From: Lunularia cruciata
Lineage: Eukaryota; Streptophyta; Marchantiopsida; Lunulariales; Lunulariaceae
DNA: 64,000 nucleotides
Reading direction: 5' to 3'
NCBI GenBank assembly: GCA_948567375.1
Contig: OX419758.1
Coordinates: 129,001 to 193,000, forward strand
Each line of letters begins with the position of its first letter. Within the stretch, counting starts at the first letter, position 1. The notes beneath the pieces were generated by a model. That model was not told where the DNA came from and made no database searches. It was given only the letters and a program-made list of their open reading frames with translations. Shown here one piece after another: positions 37,062 through 49,000 of the stretch. Both the position numbers and the translations under genes were made by a program.

Positions 37062-38775
37062 ACAACCCAGCAAATATCACTTTTGCGGTAAATGGGTAAG
37101 TCAAGTTTGTTCTTGCAGAGATACTAGTCAGAATTGGTCAAATACAAAGTCAAACAGTAACATGTAGTTCTTCTTGATTTCTTCTTTAATCTCTCATGTA
37201 GAAACCACACCCAAAAGAGAGTAACAAGCACTGATTTGCAGTCTTGTTACAAATTAACACTTCTTAATCACAACACCTTCAACTCTTTCCAAACAATCTT
37301 GATTGTGATGATTCAGGCTCTCATGAAAATGGCACTTTACTGCAAAACAACTTTGCCTTAGAATTGTGTTCCACCCCTCCACTTAAGGCATAACTTCCTT
37401 GATCAAAATTGCTTCACATCAACTTTGTGCTGCACTCACAAATGCAGAATACTACCAACACTATAATTCCTCTCAGATTTGTCAAGGCATTGCTTTGATT
37501 GCACTTCACTCAGGATCAAACACACAAAATGAAAATCAAGGCTACGGAATCCAAGATCCAACAAGCACACTAACTTGCACTTTGAATTTCTCCACACACT
37601 CACAAGCATAGACACAATGTTGATACTCAAAATCAAGCTTAAGCAACGAGCACTGCTTCACAACACTTTGCTTTATCTATTCTAAGAATTATGAGCACTG
37701 AACAACATGATACTAAAAATGCCACTCTTAAATAGTGAAGCAAATAACAGTTATCTTCCTAATGCACCTCTTCCTAATGACTCTACAAACCTGCAGATCC
37801 GAAATGACAATGCACCTCTTCATATCTACCTATTCAAATCTCAAATCGGTTACTAATCCGATCCGATGTCTACTTCTTCCTTGGCTTTTAAACCTGAACC
37901 CAAAGTAATTTTACCTCCTACTACTCTATCCTCGGGTTTCATAATTCCTACATCTTCTACCAGATCTAACAATTCTCTTTCCTGATTTGATATTTCACTA
38001 GTGGGTAATCTATCTAACTCCTTGTTTTTTGACACACTCTTCTCTAATGTCTCCAATGGTAACTCCAAAGACATCAACACTCCTACTTCATCTACTTCGG
38101 GTTTTGCTCTAACATCTTTCCGAAGTTTATCTATCTCTAACTTCACTAGATCTAATCTTATCGTGATATTGTCTTCTACTTCTAATATTTTCCTATCTAC
38201 ATGAGTTTTGAGACTAATTAACAGAGCATTCAAGTCTGTATCCTTTGCATGTCTCTTCCTTGTCTCCTACACCAACAACTTCAACCTGTGCAGCCTCGTT
38301 TCTTCAATACAAAAACTGGCCTCTATACTCAGCATCCCATTCATCCTGATTACCATCTCCTTCAATGGCTCAAATCTCATTTGCCTTTCATGCTCCCAAT
38401 CTGCAAGCCATTCTTCCCTATACATTGCCAATTTTGCCTCAAACTCGGCTTTCACCATTTCCTTCTCCTTCTCCTTTTGCACAATCTTCTCTTCCAGACT
38501 ATGAAGTAACTCTCGTAATCTCTCTTCTTCCCTATATCTCATTGTCAACTCCCGTTGCCATAGTTGCTTCTTCTCTTCTACACTCTCCATCACTCTATCG
38601 AGCTCTTGTTCTTTCTCTACTACCCTTGCCATAGCATGGATAATTTCTAGTCTTGAATCAGCAAACTGCTGCTTCAAGATTTTGTACTTAGTTACTTGTC
38701 TCTCCCTTGCTATGTCACTCTTCTTCACAAGTTCCTCTCGATACCTTGCTTCTCTCTTCAAATTCTCAATGGCTT
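37062..38775 (-). mobile_element. Giant-LTR copy 6, downstream half
   Basis: Ends (reading minus) with gggttgtcaca at 37,062. No primer site follows, so it is a 3' or solo LTR. It contains the TATA-containing R-U5 region and the C-terminal half of the coiled-coil gene. At 38,775 it is cut by the 23.6-kb element and resumes at 62,365. The 5-bp duplication ggctt (38,771-38,775 and 62,365-62,369) and exact reading-frame continuity prove the split. Confidence 0.9.
37853..38775 (-). pseudogene. Coiled-coil protein gene of GL copy 6, C-terminal half
   Basis: One frame covers 38,761-38,267 and 38,233-37,853, with one in-frame stop between. It starts KREARYREELVKKSDIARER and continues as a very long charged Glu/Lys/Arg/Met-rich coiled coil, followed by the family C-terminal signature (VGVLMSLELPLETLEKSV). 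Its N-terminal half is at 62,365-64,000. Joining across the insertion keeps the frame (...VVQSQ then AIENLKRE...), which shows the gene was still one frame at this point when it was hit. Confidence 0.8.
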
Positions 38776-39344
38776 GTCATGCGTATATACATCGCTACAC
38801 AACATACATCGTTGTCAACATCATACACTATAGAAGCACAACTCACACATAAGTCATACATAAACTCTAAAGTGCCACAATAATCAGATTGCTTACCACT
38901 CTCAACTCAACTCAACTCAACTCAGATCAGTACTTGATCTGTCACTCTATAAACTTCCAACAACTAGGCACTGATTACAGTCAAGCCACACCCACTTAAG
39001 CATAGAGAATCAAGGTGATGCTCACTGGCCTCTGTCCACCATAGCTAGGAACTCGAAGGCTCAACATCAGAGAAGTGAGCTCTCTAGAGCTCACTTCAAA
39101 ACTATACGCCCCTGGACTTGAGCTAGCACTGAAACCCTAACGGTCCCGCTGACGGCACACTCGACGGTGCAAACGGTGTAAAGTGACGGTGGGCCCCACC
39201 GTGAAGTCAATACCCCAAACACAAAATCTGACCGTCAGAAAGTAGTCCTTGAGAAACTGCTGAAATAACTCTAACTACTATCATTGGAACTCCAGTGTCC
39301 GAGCATCTAGATGCGGAACTACAAATGGCGTGATAGCTGTCATT
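38776..39344 (-). repeat. Rearranged, truncated 3' LTR
   Basis: 39,344-38,886 matches the first 450 bp of the 5' LTR (61,915-62,364). The remaining 1.1 kb is absent. In its place, 38,776-38,885 is a second copy of the 105-bp sequence that precedes the LTR (39,346-39,445: tcgtatatacatt...gccacaa). The element therefore terminates in tgtcatgc...gcatgaca inverted ends instead of the normal LTR end. Confidence 0.7.
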
Positions 39345-39610
39345 CGTATATACATTACTACACAACATACATTGCTATTAACATCATACACTATAGAAGC
39401 ACAACTCACACATAAGTCATACATAGACTCTAAAGTGCCACAATTGCCTCCTAGCTGGCGGTTAGGTCCCTCTAACTCCAGATAGCCATCTACTCTAAGT
39501 ATATGGTATACCCTCTAATGGGCAAAGATCAAGAGGCCGTGTGCTATGGAGCCCCATCGTTAGTTGCCTATCTGCAATCTATACCATATAAAGAATGAAC
39601 TAGCTATAGG

Positions 39611-39943
39611 TCAAGTACATCTAGGACATAACCACTGTCCCTGAGGAACCACCGTGAGGGGAGGAGTCATACATGCCATATGCCATCTTCTCAAACAGCT
39701 ATCACACACTAACATAGTAGCTGCTCCACCAGAAGAGCCACATAACATACACCTCAAGCCTGCACATACAAGTGCTAAGCTTGGGTCCATAGTACCATCA
39801 ATGTTTGGGAGGTGGCATGGCGCACAATTGTGCACATGATCCTTCCAAACAACACCATCACGTCCGTCCAACACAAGGACTCCAGATGGCAAAACCTCGC
39901 GCACTCTCAAGATAGTGCAGCTTGTAGAAACATCAAGTGTCAT
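39611..39943 (-). pseudogene. Integrase C-terminal extension with PHD finger
   Basis: 110 codons ending the polyprotein. The Cys4-His-Cys3 pattern is complete: C-x2-C (CMLC), C-x2-C (CDSC), H-x2-C (HMAC) and C-x2-C (CPRC), with the usual Trp before the last pair (QWLCPRC). PHD fingers bind histone H3 tails, mostly by K4 methylation state. Upstream is VLDGRDGVVWKDHVHNCAPC, which links it to the integrase. Position and fold class suggest a targeting module, analogous to the chromodomain of chromoviruses. That role is inference. This segment itself has no stop before its natural end. Confidence 0.85.
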
Positions 39944-40019
39944 TGGTGCTGTCTGTTGTAGATATACATAGTCACCTAGATGAAATTGATGGACCGAGGG
40001 TCTATAACCTCCTCCTCAA

Positions 40020-40865
40020 ATGGTAGCATAGTGTAAAGTATCTCTATGCTAAGCAATTGCCAAGTTCTCAAAGGCCATTGGCATCACTCTCCAAAAGATC
40101 TCTGCCCGTTGAGAACATGCGCTCATCCATACATCGGGGTCATCCAAGTCCAAAACTACAGTAGCATCTCAACAAATGGCTGTAGGTAAATCTGAATCTT
40201 GTCCATAGAGTAGAAAGTATAGAGAGAAAGATGCTAAGGAGGCTTGCTGGCTGAACTGATAGCTTATGGCCAACCAAGGTAATTGGAGATCCCAATCTCC
40301 CAAGTGGCCTCTCTGCAAACCATACTTTTGCAATCCTCTCTTCACCGTCTGAACCACTCTCTCTGCTAAGCCATCTGCCTCAGGGTGATCTCGGGATGTC
40401 GTACAATGATCAATCAAAGCCTTGTCACACAAGACTTGAAATTGCCCCTAGGACTATGTACCTTGATCAGTCAAAACCTCAGCTGGTGCACCAAAAATGA
40501 CTAAGAACTCGATCCAGGAACGAGTAAGCTGTCCCTTCACTAGACTTGTCAAGAAGTGCCACCAACTCAATCCACTTGGAGAAGTGGTCCACCATCACCA
40601 AAACACACTGATGATGTCTCACAGTCAGCGGTAAAGGTCCGGCAAAGTCCAAACTCCAACGGTAACCCAATCCCATGATAGGTAATGGGTGTAACTGTGA
40701 TGTAAGAGCATTGAATGATGCTCTAACTTGGTCACAAACCACACATCTGGCAACAAACTGTTGTACCTCGGTCTGCATACCGCACCACCAATAATGACTC
40801 TGAAGTAAGCTATACGTACGCTTTACTCCAAAATGTCCTAGCTCCTCATGAGCATGACGGACCAA
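40020..40865 (-). pseudogene. Integrase of the methyltransferase element
   Basis: The N-terminal HHCC zinc-binding module is present (HAHEELGHFGVKRTYSLL... CVVCDQ). The catalytic triad is recognisable as SLDFAGP, LTDQGT and EADGLAERVVQ. A frameshift near 40,480 and a few TAG/TGA codons separate the pieces. The downstream KRGLQKYGLQRGHLGDWDLQ segment is typical of Gypsy integrases. It sits between RNase H and the PHD extension. Confidence 0.8.
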
Positions 40866-40959
40866 TTGTGGTCTCTGAGATGGAAGTGGTACTACTCACA
40901 CTCTACCATCCTCCCATACATGCAAAAGGTGTCTACCCTCCAATCTGAACCGTCTGGCT

Positions 40960-42560
40960 CACTGAAGAACACGGTCTCTCTCCTTGGTCCCAATTGTGCC
41001 ATCCACAACACTTGTGTGAAGAGAGTCCATCACTAAGACATCATCATGAATGTCTCGCTGAACTGTACCAATATCCTCACTCTCTGGATATGTGACCTCA
41101 ATAACTCCTCTTGTATGCGCTGAGAGAGAAACCACCAAAGCCTCTACAAATATACACAAAAAGGCCAATGCATGCCAACCTGGCACCATCTCCTCATCTG
41201 TCTCACCATGCCAATGTGCTCTAGTCTGATCCTACTGGCTGGGACATGGGTTTCTACTCAACCCATCTGCATCACGGTTCACCACTCCAGGTCTGTGAAC
41301 AACCGTGAAATCATACTCCTATAAAATTAGAGCCCATTGTGCAAGCTTCCCTGAAAGCTTGTCGGACTCCATCAACCACTTCAGCGGCTGATGATTAGTG
41401 ATGAGAGTGAAGGGGTTACCAAATAGGTAACATCAGAAATGTGCTACTACCCAAACTGCTACCAAGCACTCTCCCTCATATGAACTATACTTTGCCTCCG
41501 CTGAATTGTTGGAGCGACTAGCATAGGCCACCACAAACTCCTTCTCCTCATTATCATGTTGGATGAACACCACTCCAAGCCCCAACATACTCCAATCAGT
41601 TTGAACCTGGAATGGTTGTCCCTTGATCGGTCTCCTCAAAATAGGAGCAGATGTCAACCTCTCCTTGAGCTCTACAAAAGCTCTCTCCTGCTCATCTCCC
41701 CAACACCACTCATGTGTAACCTTGGTCAGCTTTGTCAAGGCCTTGGCAATGGCACTAAATCCTCTAACATAGTGGCGATAGAAGTTTGCCAGCCGAAGGA
41801 ATGCTCGCACTCTGCTCACATCCGTAGGCCAAGGAATATGTGCAATAGCCTCCACCTTGGTCTGCTGAACACCAAGTCCTCCAGGATAGATAGTGTGACC
41901 CAAATACTCAACATGCTCATGGAAGAACCTACACTTCCCAGGATGTAATTTGAGTCCATGAGATCTCAATCTCTCAAACACCTCCAACAACTGTCTCTCA
42001 TGCTCCTCCACAGTAGAGCTATAAACCAAAATGTCATCAATATAGCACCGAGCAAAATCCAATCCAGCTAGGATCCTATCCATGACCCTCTGGAACTCAG
42101 CAAGAGCATTCTTCAACCCAAATGGTAAGAACCTCCACTGATATAACACATCCTTGCCGTGAGGATCAATAGCCCAAAATGATGTCTTGGACTTATCCTC
42201 TTCCCTGATTGGCAATTGATGATATCCCGCTTGAAGATCCAAAGTACTGAAGATTTTTGCATGCCCAATCGTATCAAAAATCTCCTCTAGTGTAGGCATG
42301 GCATACCGATCAGCCCTGGTCTATTGGTTGATAGGACGGTAATCTCCACATATCTGCCTATCTGTATAGTTGCCATGCATATCCTTCTTGGCTGGCATCA
42401 TTGTCGCTGATGCATACTTTCCATGTGAAATCTCCACCAAACTAGCCTCAAAAAGGTCACTACTTCGGCTCTGAATCAATGTCCTCTCCATATCACTATA
42501 TCGATAAGGACGTAAAAAAACTGGTGTGTTAGCTCAATCCATATACTAGGTCTCTTCAGA
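40960..42560 (-). pseudogene. Reverse transcriptase-RNase H of the methyltransferase element
   Basis: The longest open part is 42,299-41,433. It has the RT motifs FSTLDLQAGYHQLPI, FLPFGLKNALAEFQ and the catalytic YIDD box (CYIDDILVYS at about 42,044-42,020). The RNase H domain starts with FQVQTDWSMLGLGVVFIQHD (first catalytic Asp) and FVVAYASRSN. The fingers region lies upstream at 42,560-42,300, with frameshifts and a TAG. The YIDD box and FSTLDL motif fit Ty3/Gypsy, distinct from the FIDD element nested inside. Confidence 0.88.
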
Positions 42561-42718
42561 GCACCCAAATCCTTCATATTGAAGGCAAAACAACTCGTGT
42601 GACTCCTCAAGAACCTTCAAACCCTCCGTCTTTCCTCTCCAGTAAGCTTGGGTCCAAGATCTGGCTCCCAAGTATCCTCTGTAACTGTAGTAGGAGTGGA
42701 AGACGTATTGATTGACTG

Positions 42719-43000
42719 CTACACTGGGCCCTTGGGAGCAATAGTGTCATGCTCCCGACCACTAGAGGTCCCAACCTCTATGTGAAAAACTCCCTCCACT
42801 CTAGCTGCAAGCTCCACATGTCCTCTGGCTGCATCCCATGTAGACCAAGGGTGTAATCCAAGTAGCCCACGCTCACCTGGATGGACTCCAACAAGACCAC
42901 TCTCCCTAGTAGCTACTGGATGTGTCCCAAGAATACCATGTCCACTTGGTCCATCGCCCCCAGCATGTGCCTGAATCGTCTCGATAGGCACAAGGCTCAC
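42719..43000 (-). pseudogene. Linker between methyltransferase and RT
   Basis: 93 codons rich in Gly and His (GLVGVHPGERGLLGLHPW) with an internal GxxGxHP-like repetition. I recognise no domain. It ends at a TAG, after which the frame continues toward the RT fingers. It probably is a flexible linker or part of the protease-RT connector. Confidence 0.4.
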
Positions 43001-43069
43001 AAGTGTTCAAGTGGTGATGCCTATCAAGCGCATCCTACACTGCTCTACCAAGCCAAGGCTCACAATCTA

Positions 43070-43289
43070 GGTCAAACAGTTCAGGTCCATATCTTGACCT
43101 AACACCTGACACCTGGATGCCTCTGACACTACTGGAACATCAGTAATATCGGTGCAAAAACCCATTGCCCGCTCTCTCTCATCAGCGTTGGGCTCCACCA
43201 ACTACTATAATTGTGAGTCCCAAACAAGTCCAGGTCCTCCCTCTTGAAAAGCATGAGAGCCTAGGAAACTCATGAGTGTGGAAAATGCA
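43070..43289 (-). pseudogene. C5 DNA methyltransferase, C-terminal part (motifs IX-X)
   Basis: This piece continues the domain interrupted at 56,086. It reads VEPNADERERAMGF followed by TDITDVPVVSEASR and QVLGQDMDLN. That is the motif IX/X layout of C5 methyltransferases (ER..GF, T(D)V, R...LG.s...), with the closest layout in DNMT3-like enzymes. Two adjacent TAGs precede it. The 5-bp duplication atgca/atgcg links it to the other half. Confidence 0.78.
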
Positions 43290-46212
43290 TGTGAGAACTC
43301 GGCAAATATCACTTTTGCGGTAATCGGGTAAGTAAAGTTTGTTCCCGCAGAGATACTACCCAGAATTGGTCAAATACAAAGACAAAAGTCACAATTGTAG
43401 TTCTTCTTGATTGCTTCTTTGATCTCTCAGGTAGAAACTACACCCAGAAGAGAGTAACAAGCTCACAATCTTGACAACTTGTCACAAATACTCACACACA
43501 TAATCACAACATAGCAAATTCTGTCCAAACAACTCTTGATTGTGATGATTCAGATTCTCACGAAGATGGCACTTCACTGCAAAGACTGATTTTGCCTCAG
43601 AATTGTGTTCCACCCCTCCACTGAAGGCACAACTTTCTTGATCAAAATTACTTCACATCAACTTCGTGCTGCACTCACCAATGCAAAATACTACCAACCC
43701 TACAATTCCTCTCAGATTTGTCAAGGCATTGCTCCGATGCACTTCACTCAGGATCAAACACACAGAATGAAGATCAAGGCTGCAGATTCCAACATCCACA
43801 GACACACTGACTTTCTCTTTGGAATTCTCCACACACTCACAAACACAAACACAAAATTGACAATTGGAATTAAGCTTAAGCGACGAGTACTAAGAACAAC
43901 ACTTTGCTTTATCTATCTTCAGGCATACTGTGTACTCTGTAACTCAGCACTTTTGACTAGCTCTCGTAATTGTTCTTCTTCCTCTTGCCTGGCTGCTAAC
44001 TCCCTCTGCCATGCTTGATCTTTTGTCATTGCACTCTTCTTCAAACTATCCACCTCTTGCTCCATTACGATGGTCATCGCCTTCAAATGAACATTCTTGA
44101 TATGCACATCACTCACTTCTTCCTTCATCTTATTGAGCCACATCGTTTGTTCCTTGAATTCTCCGGCTTGCCTTTGCAATTCCTTCTCCTTCTTGGTGCA
44201 GCTTCCTTGTAGCAGGGTCAGTTTTTTCTTCACCAAGCATTCCTCCCTCCGAATTTCTTCCACTTCCGTGCTTCTTTGGACTTGTTGTTCTTGCAGCTCT
44301 TTCACTTCACTCACCAGATACTTCACCATCTGCAATTCGTTCATCCCCTTCCTGTGATCTTGGGGAATTACTCTTTGATGCTCCTTCAATAGTTCTAGCA
44401 ATGGTGTTACCACCTTTGTCAGGTAGGATATCCCGCTGAAGTGCTCTTCCTTGTCATCGCCATCTTTGTCTGGAGTCTTCTTTTCCGTCATTGGCTCCTT
44501 CATCTGAAGTTGCAATCTTTGTATCTTTATCGTGTCATCACTTTCTTCGTCTTGGCCTCTCGAACTCGGCCCCGCGGGATTCTCTGCTTCTTCTTCTACT
44601 CTTGACTTGTTTAATACCATTGTTTGACAAGCCTCACTTATTGCTGCCGATTGTTGGACCTCTAGCTCTCCATCGCTTTTGCTCCCAAACTCCTCACTTT
44701 TCAAGGGGAGCTCCTCTTCTTCCGAGTCCTCTTCTTGCGACTCAGTCTCCTCGCTAGACTCTGATCCCGATGATGCCTCTTTTATGATCTTCGCCATTTT
44801 CAACATCAGCCATTGAGTCTTCCTTTGCATGGGAGGCAACCTTGCTTCTTTGGTTTTGTTTCTCTTCTTCATCTTTGGACTGGTAATGTCTTTGACTTTC
44901 CACTATCCTGTCCTTGCAAAGTATTCGTCATTTGCTCAAAGATGCAGCATATACTCGCACTCCTCATCGTCTACTTCTCGTCGCAAATCGGGATGCATGT
45001 GAGACACCATACAATGACGCTCGTCTTTGGATAGTAAATTCAGCCCAAAGCAGAAGTGAGCTGCAAATGGTGCAAAATAATGTGGTGGCAAGCCCGTTCT
45101 CCAATTCACCACCATCTACCTTGTTCGATGGTGAAAGCACTTCGCCCAATTCATTGGAACTCCTGCAAACATCTGATGGAAAAAGATGGCCTGCTGCATG
45201 TTCACGTAGGTAGTTTGTTCTGGCTTGAACATGGCCATCATTGCCCCCATGATACTTCTTTGGATCGGGTCCCGGTAGGACTCCACCTTGTAGCCATTCG
45301 TGGTTCTTGGAGCAAAGAACAAATTTTGGATTTCCGCCGTCTCTTTTGCAACATCACACTTCCGATAGAAGGTGATCCCCGTTGGTTCTCCTTCTTCTCT
45401 TCCCAATACCAACTTCCAATCTGACTCAGTCCATCGGGTTGGATTGCCTCTCTTCCTTTCCACCTCGGGACCCTCCTCACAATTACTAACAGCAATCTCT
45501 ACGATCACTCCCGGGAAACTGAAATTCTAGTTCCATGCTAAAAATGTGATACGAAGTCTAATCAAGACTTCGATTCTAGCCACTACATCTACCCTTCGAA
45601 TTGCAAAACCTCTCATCGCCAGCGTGTTGGCCACCTTCTTCGCCATGATTTGTTCTCTTGTTCTACGATGTTGGAAAATAAGACCCTCTCCTAGATGAGA
45701 CACTCTAACTCCCTCAGGGTTCCAGAAAATCTCACTCTCGATGGGCTTCCGGACACGCATTACTACAGGACGACTACTCAAAGGAATTGGAAATTTACTC
45801 AGAGTATTCAACTTCCCCCTGCATAGTCACAATTTTATATTGCCCCAAATTGCAGTCATTCTTTAGTTGATTTTGTCTGTGAATTTCTCTCTTCTGTGTG
45901 CACTCCCGATCACTGTCAAGACATGCTTCTTCTGCTCCCGCCATTTCTTGAAATGTAATTTCTTGCCATGTACAGAAGTTGTTAAATGGTCTTCGTCTTT
46001 CCTGCATCTTCCAACCCAAAGACGGTGATCTTTGGACTTTTTCCGGCATACTCCTCTTCTGAGTACCTCCATCATCGGATCCGATGTCATCTTCTTTGGA
46101 TTTCCTCCAAATTTACTTCCGTCCATTCTTTGTCCGCAATTCAACTTTTAGTGCTTACTTCGTCTCTTAAACCCTACTAACCATAGGAAAACAAAAAAAT
46201 GTGGGTACCACA
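43290..46212 (-). repeat. 3' giant LTR of the Athila-like element (GL copy 7)
   Basis: Same head and tail as the 5' LTR. It lacks the segment equivalent to 53,017-53,797. The junction is at about 43,918, where gcatac occurs at both deletion edges. The deletion removes the TATA box and the C-terminal quarter of the LTR-encoded frame. Confidence 0.92.
43919..46126 (-). pseudogene. LTR-encoded coiled-coil protein gene, 3' LTR copy (C-terminally deleted)
   Basis: All large open pieces (46,144-45,863; 45,811-45,527; 45,508-45,116; 44,872-43,919) are in the same frame, separated only by stops. They hold the globular domain (AIRRVDVVARIEVLIRL, ITFLAWN), then TTYVNMQQAIFFHQMFAGVP, a Ser/Glu-rich acidic stretch (EETESQEEDSEEEELPL) and a long coiled coil to SAELQSTQYA. 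The frame is cut by the 0.8-kb LTR deletion. Being in U3 of the 3' LTR, this is the copy that the genomic RNA would carry. Confidence 0.75.
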
Positions 46213-46227
46213 TACCCCCTCCCTCAA
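46213..46227 (-). promoter_or_regulatory. Polypurine tract
   Basis: Read on the minus strand, gagggagggggta directly precedes the 3' LTR head tgtggtaccca. This is the expected plus-strand DNA primer site and fixes the LTR boundary and element orientation. Confidence 0.88.
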
Positions 46228-47534
46228 ATGTGAGTGTCCCCGTGAACACCAACAACCGGGTTTTTATACAAAGTCGGGTGTTGGGTCCAATATTTTTTAA
46301 CCCTCCAACCATTGACACAAGTTGCAAAAGGATTGCCATCTAGGTCTGCGAGTTGAATGGAAATATTATCATAGATGTGCATCACACGATACGGTCTCAT
46401 CCACCTCAGATGTAATTTTCCTAGAAAAAATAGGCGGTGATTATCATATAATAATACCAAGTCGCCTTCTTGAACAGTCACAAGTTTGATTCTTTTATCG
46501 TGCAAGACTTTCCGTTGTTCTTGAATTTCCTTTGTAGTTTGCATTGCATCGTCCCTTTTCTCTTCCAACCACATCAGTTGATGGATCCAAAGATCTTGAC
46601 TTTCTTCCTCCTACAAACGTTCTTCACAAAGTATTCTATATGTCGAGACTTCAAACTCTACTGGTAAAATGGGATGCAATCCGTATGTTAGGAAATAAGG
46701 AGTTTGCTTGGTAGTAATCTTTTCAGTTGTTCGATATGCCCACAACACTGCAGGTAACTTCATATCCCAATCATAGGCATAGTTGACTGTCACCTTATTC
46801 AAAATTTTACACAACAATCCATTGGCTTTCTCCGTGAGTCCATTTGCTTTTGGGTTGTAAGGCGTGGTCTTCCGATGCTTAATTTGGAAGTATTTGGTTA
46901 ATGCCTCCACCATTGAGTTCAAAAAATGAGTTCCCCGATCACTGACCAATTCCAAAGGACACCCATAACGGGAAATGATGTTTCAGAAGAAAAACTCTGC
47001 TACTGTCTCTGCATCATCTCTTCGTGTTGCCTCTGCTTCCACCATCTTGGTGGCATAATTGGTACATACAAAGATGTACCTCTTCCTTGTGACACGGGTT
47101 ACTGGTTGAATAGGTCCCACAAAATCAATACCCCATTTCTCAAATGGGGCCAGAGGCTAAATTGGTTTCAAAGGCCATTGTGAAGTCGCCATCGGTTTCC
47201 CTATTCTTTGACAGGCATCACAACTCCGGATATGGGCATGAGTATCTTTATACATTGTAGGCCACCAATACCCTACCGAAAGAATTTTCTTTACCGTATT
47301 TTTTAGGGCATAGTGTCCTCCCGATGCTTCCAAGTGCAAGGATTCGATGACTCCTCCTACTTCGTACGCTTCAAGGCATCTCCGAAGTACTTCATCTTTG
47401 CCCATTTTAAACAAAATGTTGTGTTTCAATTGGTACGGTCCCATTTTCCGAAGAAAGACTGCTCTTTGTTCCGGGTCCAGCCCCTCAAGACAATGGTATG
47501 TATGCAAATAATGATATTCTGCCGCATACCGCAT
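46224..47534 (-). pseudogene. Integrase of the Athila-like element
   Basis: The HHCC module is present (HLEASGGHYALKNT... CDACQR). The catalytic residues are in WGIDFVGPI, LVSDRGTHF and KANGLTEKANGLL, so DDE is complete in sequence. The C-terminal part has LRWMRPYRVMHIYDN, of GPY/F type. Stops near 47,155, 46,985 and 46,610 (TAG, TGA, TAG) break the frame. It follows RNase H directly and ends just before the polypurine tract, leaving no room for an additional 3' gene outside the LTR. Confidence 0.88.
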
Positions 47535-47537
47535 ACT

Positions 47538-49000
47538 TCAAACAACCATTAAATGATATAGCTCTTCATCAGGAAACCGATCATTGATTTCCAAATCTTG
47601 GTCTTGAGTTTCTAACCTGGATAAGAAGTCCGGATTTGAATGCGAAGCTCTCTTCCTTACTTGTAAAGTGTATGTGAATTCTTGTAACAACAAGATCCAT
47701 CGTGCAATTTGCCCGGACAAATCTGCCTTCTTGACCAAGTGTTGCAGTGCATAATGGTCTACATAGAAGACGAATTCGTATCCTAACAGGTAGTGGAAAA
47801 ATTTCTTGCAGGCATACACCATCCCGAGTGCTTCTCTTTCAGTCATTGAATAGTTTTTTTTAGAAACTGAAAGTTGTCGGCTGGCATAATACACCGGGTA
47901 GTCCTTTTTCTTCTCATCCTTCTGACTTAAGCCAACTCCAATGGCCATGGACAAAGTGTCCACATATACATGAAAAGGGACGTCCCAATTTGGGGCCCAC
48001 ATGACTGGTGCTTCAACCAGTTTCTTCTTCAACACCTGGAAAGCTTCTTCTTGAGTTGCTTCCCACAGATAATCTTCGGATTTCTTCAGAAGCTTGGTAA
48101 GGGGTGCAACAAGCACTGCATAATTTGACACAAAGCGTTTGTAGTATCCAACGTGTCCTAAGAAGGCTCTCAGCTCCTGGAGGTTCTTCGGGGATTCCAA
48201 AGCTGCAATTACTTTAACCTTCTCGACATCCACTTCAATACCTCGGCTTGACACCCAATGCCCCAGAAGAATTCCTTCCTTCATTGCAAAGAAGCATTCT
48301 CCGGGTGTAATGACAAGCCAGCAAAACGACACCTTTCAAAAGTTTGGCGAAGGTAATCTATATGTACATCTTTTTGCCCAAACACACAAAAATCATCAAT
48401 GAAGACTTCCACAAATTTACGCAAGAAATCTTTGAATATTGAGTTCATCATCTGTTGGAAAGTAGCAGGAGCATTACACAACCCAAAGGGCATTTGATTG
48501 TAAGCAAAAGTGCCCCAATCAGTCGTGAATGTGGTTTTGTCCTTGTCTTCTTCTCAAATGGATACTTGATTGTATCCTGAAAATCCATCAAGAAAACTAT
48601 AGCATGGATGACCAGCTACTTGGTCCAGAATTGTATCTGTAAATGGTAAAGGATGATGGTCCTTTCTGTTGACTACATTTAATTTGCAAAAATCTTGGCA
48701 CACTCAAATTTTCCCGGTCTTCTTCTTTGGAACGATGACAATAGGTGAAACCCACTCATTGCTTAGAACAAGGAAAATTATTCTGGCCCCTAAGTACTTA
48801 TCAATTTTTTCTTTTACCAAGAGGGAGTACTTCGGGTTCAGGCGGTATTGTCTTTGCCAAACCGGAACTGCACCTTCGACCAGATCAATCCGGTGCTCGC
48901 CAAATTCTCATGGAATTCTCGGCATTTGGTCAATAGACCAGGCAAATACATCCTAGAACTCTATAAACAAGGCAATGTATCCTGCCAACTCCTCGGCGGT
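47538..49000 (-). pseudogene. Reverse transcriptase-RNase H of the Athila-like element
   Basis: Motifs: WVSPIVIVPKKKTG in the fingers, FLDGFSGYNQV (motif A), MPFGLCNAPATFQ (motif B), VEVFIDDFCVFG (FIDD catalytic box), LLGHWVSSRGIEVD, and the RNase H domain (FHVYVDTLSMAIGVGLSQ, YYASRQLS, TEREALGMVYACKKF). FIDD and the FSGYNQ wording fit the Athila/Tat group. A frameshift near 48,300 and TGA codons (for example after YNQVSI) inactivate it. Confidence 0.9.

Noticed and set aside
37853-38775. Myosin- or kinesin-like host gene
   Set aside because: The Glu/Lys coiled coil gives superficial similarity only. The sequence is part of a repeated LTR and has no motor domain.
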